From positions 148-64,147 of the forward strand of contig PLJC01000018.1 of the NCBI GenBank assembly GCA_003139545.1: a stretch of DNA of 64,000 bases. Reading direction: 5' to 3'. This document shows positions 61,108 to 64,000 of the stretch, one piece after another. The first letter of the stretch is position 1. The number at the start of each line of letters is the position of its first letter. The notes under the pieces were generated by a model that had not been told where the DNA came from, did no database searches, and worked only from the letters and a program-made list of their open reading frames with translations. Made by a program: the position numbers and the translations under genes. Origin of the DNA: Actinomycetota bacterium (GTDB lineage Bacteria > Actinomycetota > Thermoleophilia > Gaiellales > Gaiellaceae).

Positions 61108-61875
61108 ATGGGCCGTCTCGAGGGCAAGGTCGCGATCGTCACGGGTGCCGGCCGCGGCATCGGTGAGGCGACCGCGCGGCTGATGGCGCTCGAGGGCGCC
61201 TCTGTCGTCGTTGCCGACCTCAACAGGAGCGAGGCGGAGCGCGTGGCCGGCGAGCTCGACGGCGCAGTCGTGGCGGAGGTCGACGTGTCGGATGAGGAGA
61301 GCGTCATACGCATGATCGATACGGCCGTGGAGGCGTTCGGCGGGCTCGACGTGCTGCACAACAACGCGACCGATTCGGCGACGAACGCGGTCGACACCGA
61401 CATCGTCACGCTCGACATGGCGATCTTCGATCGGCTCGTCGCCGTCAATCTCAAAGGTCAGTTCATGGGGTGCAAGCACGCAATTCCGCGCATGCTCGAA
61501 CGCGGCGGCGGCTCGATCGTCAACACGGCGTCGGTCGACGGCTTCGTCGGGCGCGGCGTGCGGGCCGCGTACGGAGCCTCGAAAGCCGGCGTCGTGCTCT
61601 TGACGAAGTCGGTCGCGTCGCAATACGGCTCGCGGGGCATTCGCTGCAACGCTGTCGCGCCGGGCCTTGTGCGCACGCCCGGGGCCGAGCTGCATGCGCC
61701 GCCGGGGTACGTCGAGGCGGCGGCGTCGCTGTATCCGATGCCGCGGCTCTGTCGCCCGGAGGATGTGGCCAAGGCTGTGGTCTTCCTCGCCTCGGACGAT
61801 GCCGCCTACGTCAATGCGACGACGCTCATGGTCGACGGCGGCGCGACCGTCTACATGCCGAGCAGCCGCCTCTAG
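61108..61875 (+). CDS. Short-chain dehydrogenase/reductase inserted behind rel
   Basis: A 255-residue SDR with cofactor loop IVTGAGRGIGEATARL, NNATDSATNAVDT, the catalytic Ser region SIVNTASVDGFVG and YGASKAGVVLL. The more usual NNAG is NNAT here. It starts four bases after the rel stop with no ribosome binding site of its own, so it relies on coupling to rel. It is bracketed by two copies of the rel 3' end, which suggests it arrived by recombination. Substrate unknown. Confidence 0.9.
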   Translation: MGRLEGKVAIVTGAGRGIGEATARLMALEGASVVVADLNRSEAERVAGELDGAVVAEVDVSDEESVIRMIDTAVEAFGGLDVLHNNATDSATNAVDTDIVTLDMAIFDRLVAVNLKGQFMGCKHAIPRMLERGGGSIVNTASVDGFVGRGVRAAYGASKAGVVLLTKSVASQYGSRGIRCNAVAPGLVRTPGAELHAPPGYVEAAASLYPMPRLCRPEDVAKAVVFLASDDAAYVNATTLMVDGGATVYMPSSRL

Positions 61876-61886
61876 GGGCTCATAGG

Positions 61887-61979
61887 TATGTGGCCGAGGT
61901 GAAGGCGCTTCGGGCGCTGCTGACGGCGCTTCGCAACGTCGAAGGCGTCTTCGACGCCTATCGCGTTACGCCGGGCTGA
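61887..61979 (+). pseudogene. Detached second copy of the rel 3' end
   Basis: Encodes YVAEVKALRALLTALRNVEG and the rest of the ACT end, closing in YRVTPG and TGA. Compared with 61003-61104 it lacks three codons (a GAGGTG repeat has collapsed), has seven silent changes, one Ser-to-Gly change and a different stop. No start codon or rest of gene is attached, so it is a remnant. Confidence 0.85.
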
Positions 61980-62028
61980 TCAGCGTGGTTGACTCTGGCA
62001 CAAGGACACTCGCCCAACTCAGGATCCG

Positions 62029-62568
62029 TCACGGCGGGTATCCAACGATGTAGTACATCCAGGCACCGAACCCGGTGTTAAAGATGATGCCGCGTTTGTC
62101 CTCCTGCCGCTTGCCCTTGTACGTATAGGTCAGCGTCAATCGAGTGAAGCGGCCGTTGATCGGCCGAAGGGCGACGACCTTAACGGCGTACGGACTGAAC
62201 TTGCCTGTAGCGCAGTCCGGATTGCAGTCGTCGATCCAGACCGCTCCCGATGCGCGCGCGAGGGTCGTCGTCCACATCGACCAGACGAGGTGGCCCGGAT
62301 GTGCGCTGCCGCTGCCGTCGAAGCCGCCAAGCACCCCCGATCCGTCACCGGTGTAACCGATGTGCGCGGGACGTACCTGCCAGGTGAGCGAGAAGTGAGG
62401 GCCGTCGGCGAGGAGTCTCGGGAGTCCGCCCGAGGCATGCGTCGTCGTCCCGACCACAAGCGCAGCACAACCGGCGACGACCGCGCATAAGACGGTCCGG
62501 CAAAGCCAACCGAGACCTGGCGCTCTGCTTGTCGCCTGCGCGGCTCGGCCTCCTGCTTGACCTCTCAC
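62029..62568 (-). CDS. Secreted hypothetical protein
   Basis: 179 residues from GTG 62568, the only in-frame start I see. A hydrophobic segment (TVLCAVVAGCAALVVGTTTH, about 25-44) is a signal peptide. The mature part has RPAHIGYTGDGSGVLGGFDG, WIDDCNPDCATGKFSPY with two cysteines, and RFTRLTLTYTYKGKRQED. This pattern recurs in secreted proteins of unknown function in actinobacteria, from memory. The DNA here is less GC-rich than the neighbours, and it lies just past the duplicated rel end, so it may belong to the same acquired segment. Confidence 0.7.
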   Translation of the reverse strand: MRGQAGGRAAQATSRAPGLGWLCRTVLCAVVAGCAALVVGTTTHASGGLPRLLADGPHFSLTWQVRPAHIGYTGDGSGVLGGFDGSGSAHPGHLVWSMWTTTLARASGAVWIDDCNPDCATGKFSPYAVKVVALRPINGRFTRLTLTYTYKGKRQEDKRGIIFNTGFGAWMYYIVGYPP

Positions 62569-62643
62569 TCAGGAAACCGTATCGGGCTGCGTTCCGCCCT
62601 GGGGACATTCTCGCGCACTGGCGCAGGCGAGGGTCTCTGCCTT

Positions 62644-62943
62644 TCACGGTTCCCAGACCTCGCCGCCGGTGTCCCAGCCGACGAGGCAGAGGTCGGCGAT
62701 CTCCGCCGCGACCTGCTCGAGGTGCGCGCGGTCGACGTCGCCGTCCGCTGCGAGCTCGGCGACGCGCTCGCCCTTCCACGTCACTGGGACGCTCACGCGC
62801 CGCGCGTCGTCCGCCGCGCCCGCCTCTGGCCCGAGCACGAGCTCGCCCTCCTCGACGAAGTAGATCCCCGCCCACGTGCAGCCGTCGCCTGCGGCGAGCG
62901 TAGCGACCGTCTGCCGCAGGACGTCGTCGGCGTCAGCCGACAC
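62644..62943 (-). CDS. Small GAF-domain protein
   Basis: 99 residues from GTG 62943, overlapping the end of the upstream thioesterase gene by 11 bases. TWAGIYFVEEGELVLGPEAG and VSVPVTWKGERVAELAADG are GAF-fold strands close to those of free methionine sulfoxide reductase, but the catalytic cysteines are missing and the chain is short, so a binding or regulatory role is more likely. Last gene of a three-gene operon. Confidence 0.7.
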   Translation of the reverse strand: MSADADDVLRQTVATLAAGDGCTWAGIYFVEEGELVLGPEAGAADDARRVSVPVTWKGERVAELAADGDVDRAHLEQVAAEIADLCLVGWDTGGEVWEP

Positions 62944-63337
62944 CGAGCCGCGCCTTGTAGTCGTCGGGAATGGGCAGCGCCACACGCTTGGCGAGGTCGA
63001 CGTAGACCAGCGTCTGATGCGCGGTGACCATCAGTGTTCCCTCGGGGAGCTTGTGCGCAGCGAACTCGTACGTGAGGCTCGTCCGCCCGAGTCGCGCGAC
63101 GCGCACGTGGATCTCGAGCTCGTCGTCGAAGCGCGCGGGCGCGAAGTACTCGACGTCATTCGCGCGCATCACGAACTCGCCGGCGCTCTCGTACCGCAAC
63201 AGGCCGACGGAGCGGAGGTACTCGACCCGCGCGAGGTCGAAGTACGGGTTGTAGCGCCCGTAGTAGACGACCCCCTGCGCATCCGTGTCGGAGAAGCCGA
63301 CACGCGTCCGGGCGGTGAACGCGTATTCGTCCGTCAC
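62933..63337 (-). CDS. Acyl-CoA thioesterase, hotdog fold (4HBT)
   Basis: 134 residues from GTG 63337, in a GTGA overlap with the phosphohexomutase stop. TRVGFSDTDAQGVVYYGRYN contains the catalytic aspartate of the 4-hydroxybenzoyl-CoA thioesterase/YbgC group; DLARVEYLRSVGLL and HQTLVYVDLAKRVALPIPDD follow. It hydrolyses a short acyl or aromatic CoA ester. The link to sugar phosphate metabolism through the operon is unexplained. Confidence 0.88.
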   Translation of the reverse strand: MTDEYAFTARTRVGFSDTDAQGVVYYGRYNPYFDLARVEYLRSVGLLRYESAGEFVMRANDVEYFAPARFDDELEIHVRVARLGRTSLTYEFAAHKLPEGTLMVTAHQTLVYVDLAKRVALPIPDDYKARLGVG

Positions 63338-64000
63338 GATCGGATCAACGAGAGCACCTCGTCGCGCTTCTGCTCCATGAGCTCCTGCGACGTCGCCTCC
63401 AGGTTGAGGCGCAGCAGCGGCTCGGTGTTCGAGGGACGTACGTTGAAGTGCCAGTCGTCGGCATCGACGGAGATGCCGTCGAGATGCGAGATCGTCCCCT
63501 CGCCCGCGTAGTGCTCCTTGATCTCCTGGAGCTTGAGCGCGACGTCCTTCACCGTCGTGTTCAGCTCGCCCGTGATGAAGTACTTCGCACGCAGCGGCGC
63601 GAGGATCTCCGACAGCGTCTGCCCTTTGCGCGAGATGAGCTCGAGCATGAGGAGGAACGGGACGACGCCCGTATCCGCCTGCGAGAAGTCGCGGAAGTAG
63701 TAGTGGCCCGACACCTCGCCGCCGAACGCGGCGTGATCCTTGCGCATGCGCGCCTTGATGAACGCGTGGCCGACGCGATTGATCAGCGCCTCGCCGCCGT
63801 CGCGCTCGATCGTCTCCGGGACGGCACGGCTCGCGCGCACGTCGTAGATGATCTTCGCACCCGGCTCTTTCGCGAGCACCGTCTCGGCGAACAGCGTGGT
63901 GACGAAGTCGCCGGGGACGAACTCGCCCGTGTCGTCGACGAAGAAGCACCGGTCGGCGTCGCCATCGAACGCGACGCCGAGATCGGCCCCCTCCTCGAGC
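63334..64000 (-). CDS. Phosphomannomutase/phosphoglucomutase, C-terminal part (5' end outside window)
   Basis: Alpha-D-phosphohexomutase that moves phosphate between C6 and C1 of hexoses. The frame is open to base 64000, so the N-terminal part with the phosphoserine is missing. Visible from the right edge: the metal loop GVAFDGDADRCFFVDDTG, the sugar-recognition GGEVSGHYYFRDF, and the C-terminal phosphate site WHFNVRPSNTEPLLRLNLEA. It would supply mannose or glucose 1-phosphate, the substrates of nucleotidyltransferases like those at 10628 and 13357. Confidence 0.92.
   Translation of the reverse strand, partial: LEEGADLGVAFDGDADRCFFVDDTGEFVPGDFVTTLFAETVLAKEPGAKIIYDVRASRAVPETIERDGGEALINRVGHAFIKARMRKDHAAFGGEVSGHYYFRDFSQADTGVVPFLLMLELISRKGQTLSEILAPLRAKYFITGELNTTVKDVALKLQEIKEHYAGEGTISHLDGISVDADDWHFNVRPSNTEPLLRLNLEATSQELMEQKRDEVLSLIRS

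Overview
The window is 64 kb of very GC-rich DNA from what is most likely a deep-branching actinobacterium; class Thermoleophilia (Gaiellales/Solirubrobacterales) is my inference from gene order and style, not something I could test. Supporting signs are the block secA-prfB-ftsE-ftsX-ctp-smpB-ssrA, heavy use of GTG starts, many four-base ATGA/GTGA gene overlaps, tRNA and tmRNA genes without an encoded CCA end, and many genes whose -10 hexamer sits only six bases before the start codon (leaderless mRNAs). Almost everything is chromosomal housekeeping. I see no CRISPR array, insertion sequence, phage or plasmid module. No stretch over 300 bases lacks a gene or a described feature.

Layout. 1-1265: end of the ATP synthase operon (atpD, atpC), with a 166-base foldback element between the two genes. 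1352-7156: alpha-glucan phosphorylase and cobalamin-dependent methionine synthase, divergent. 7329-14825: envelope and sugar-nucleotide genes (LCP ligase, UDP-glucose dehydrogenase, two nucleotidyltransferases, a cupin) with S-adenosylhomocysteinase and its MerR-type neighbour, then comF. 14863-25461: hibernation factor, secA, prfB with a programmed frameshift, ftsEX, an S41 protease, an SUV3-like RNA helicase, smpB and the tmRNA gene.

25513-28076, directly after ssrA: a compact set of two micro-proteins, an ANTAR regulator with a degenerate receiver, a DUF2188-like protein and an MprF-type membrane protein. 28104-34867: efflux transporter with metallo-hydrolase and divergent MarR regulator, cell-wall and redox proteins, and a cation exchanger. 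34889-39036: a tightly overlapped operon for gamma-glutamylated amine breakdown (glutamine-synthetase-like ligase, C26 amidase, aldehyde dehydrogenase, SDR). 39076-46817: a zinc-ribbon membrane protein next to tRNA-CAU, a TetR regulator with clear operators, secreted proteins, msrA, an SDR and an esterase.

46831-52059: pyridoxal phosphate synthase (pdxS, pdxT) and the yebC-ruvC-ruvA-ruvB recombination block. 52056-58726: small membrane-protein operons, a GT39-like transferase with an aminotransferase, recJ and a methyltransferase. 58897-64000: the (p)ppGpp gene rel, followed by an SDR gene that sits between two diverged copies of the rel 3' end, a secreted protein, and a phosphohexomutase-thioesterase-GAF operon that runs off the right edge.

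The most unusual signals are the SDR gene placed precisely between two versions of the rel 3' end, the strict TANNNT-N6-start pattern including two pairs of divergent genes that share one 10-base double -10 box, the atpD/atpC foldback element, and the micro-protein/ANTAR operon after ssrA. Nothing in the window is clearly a new defence or mobile system.
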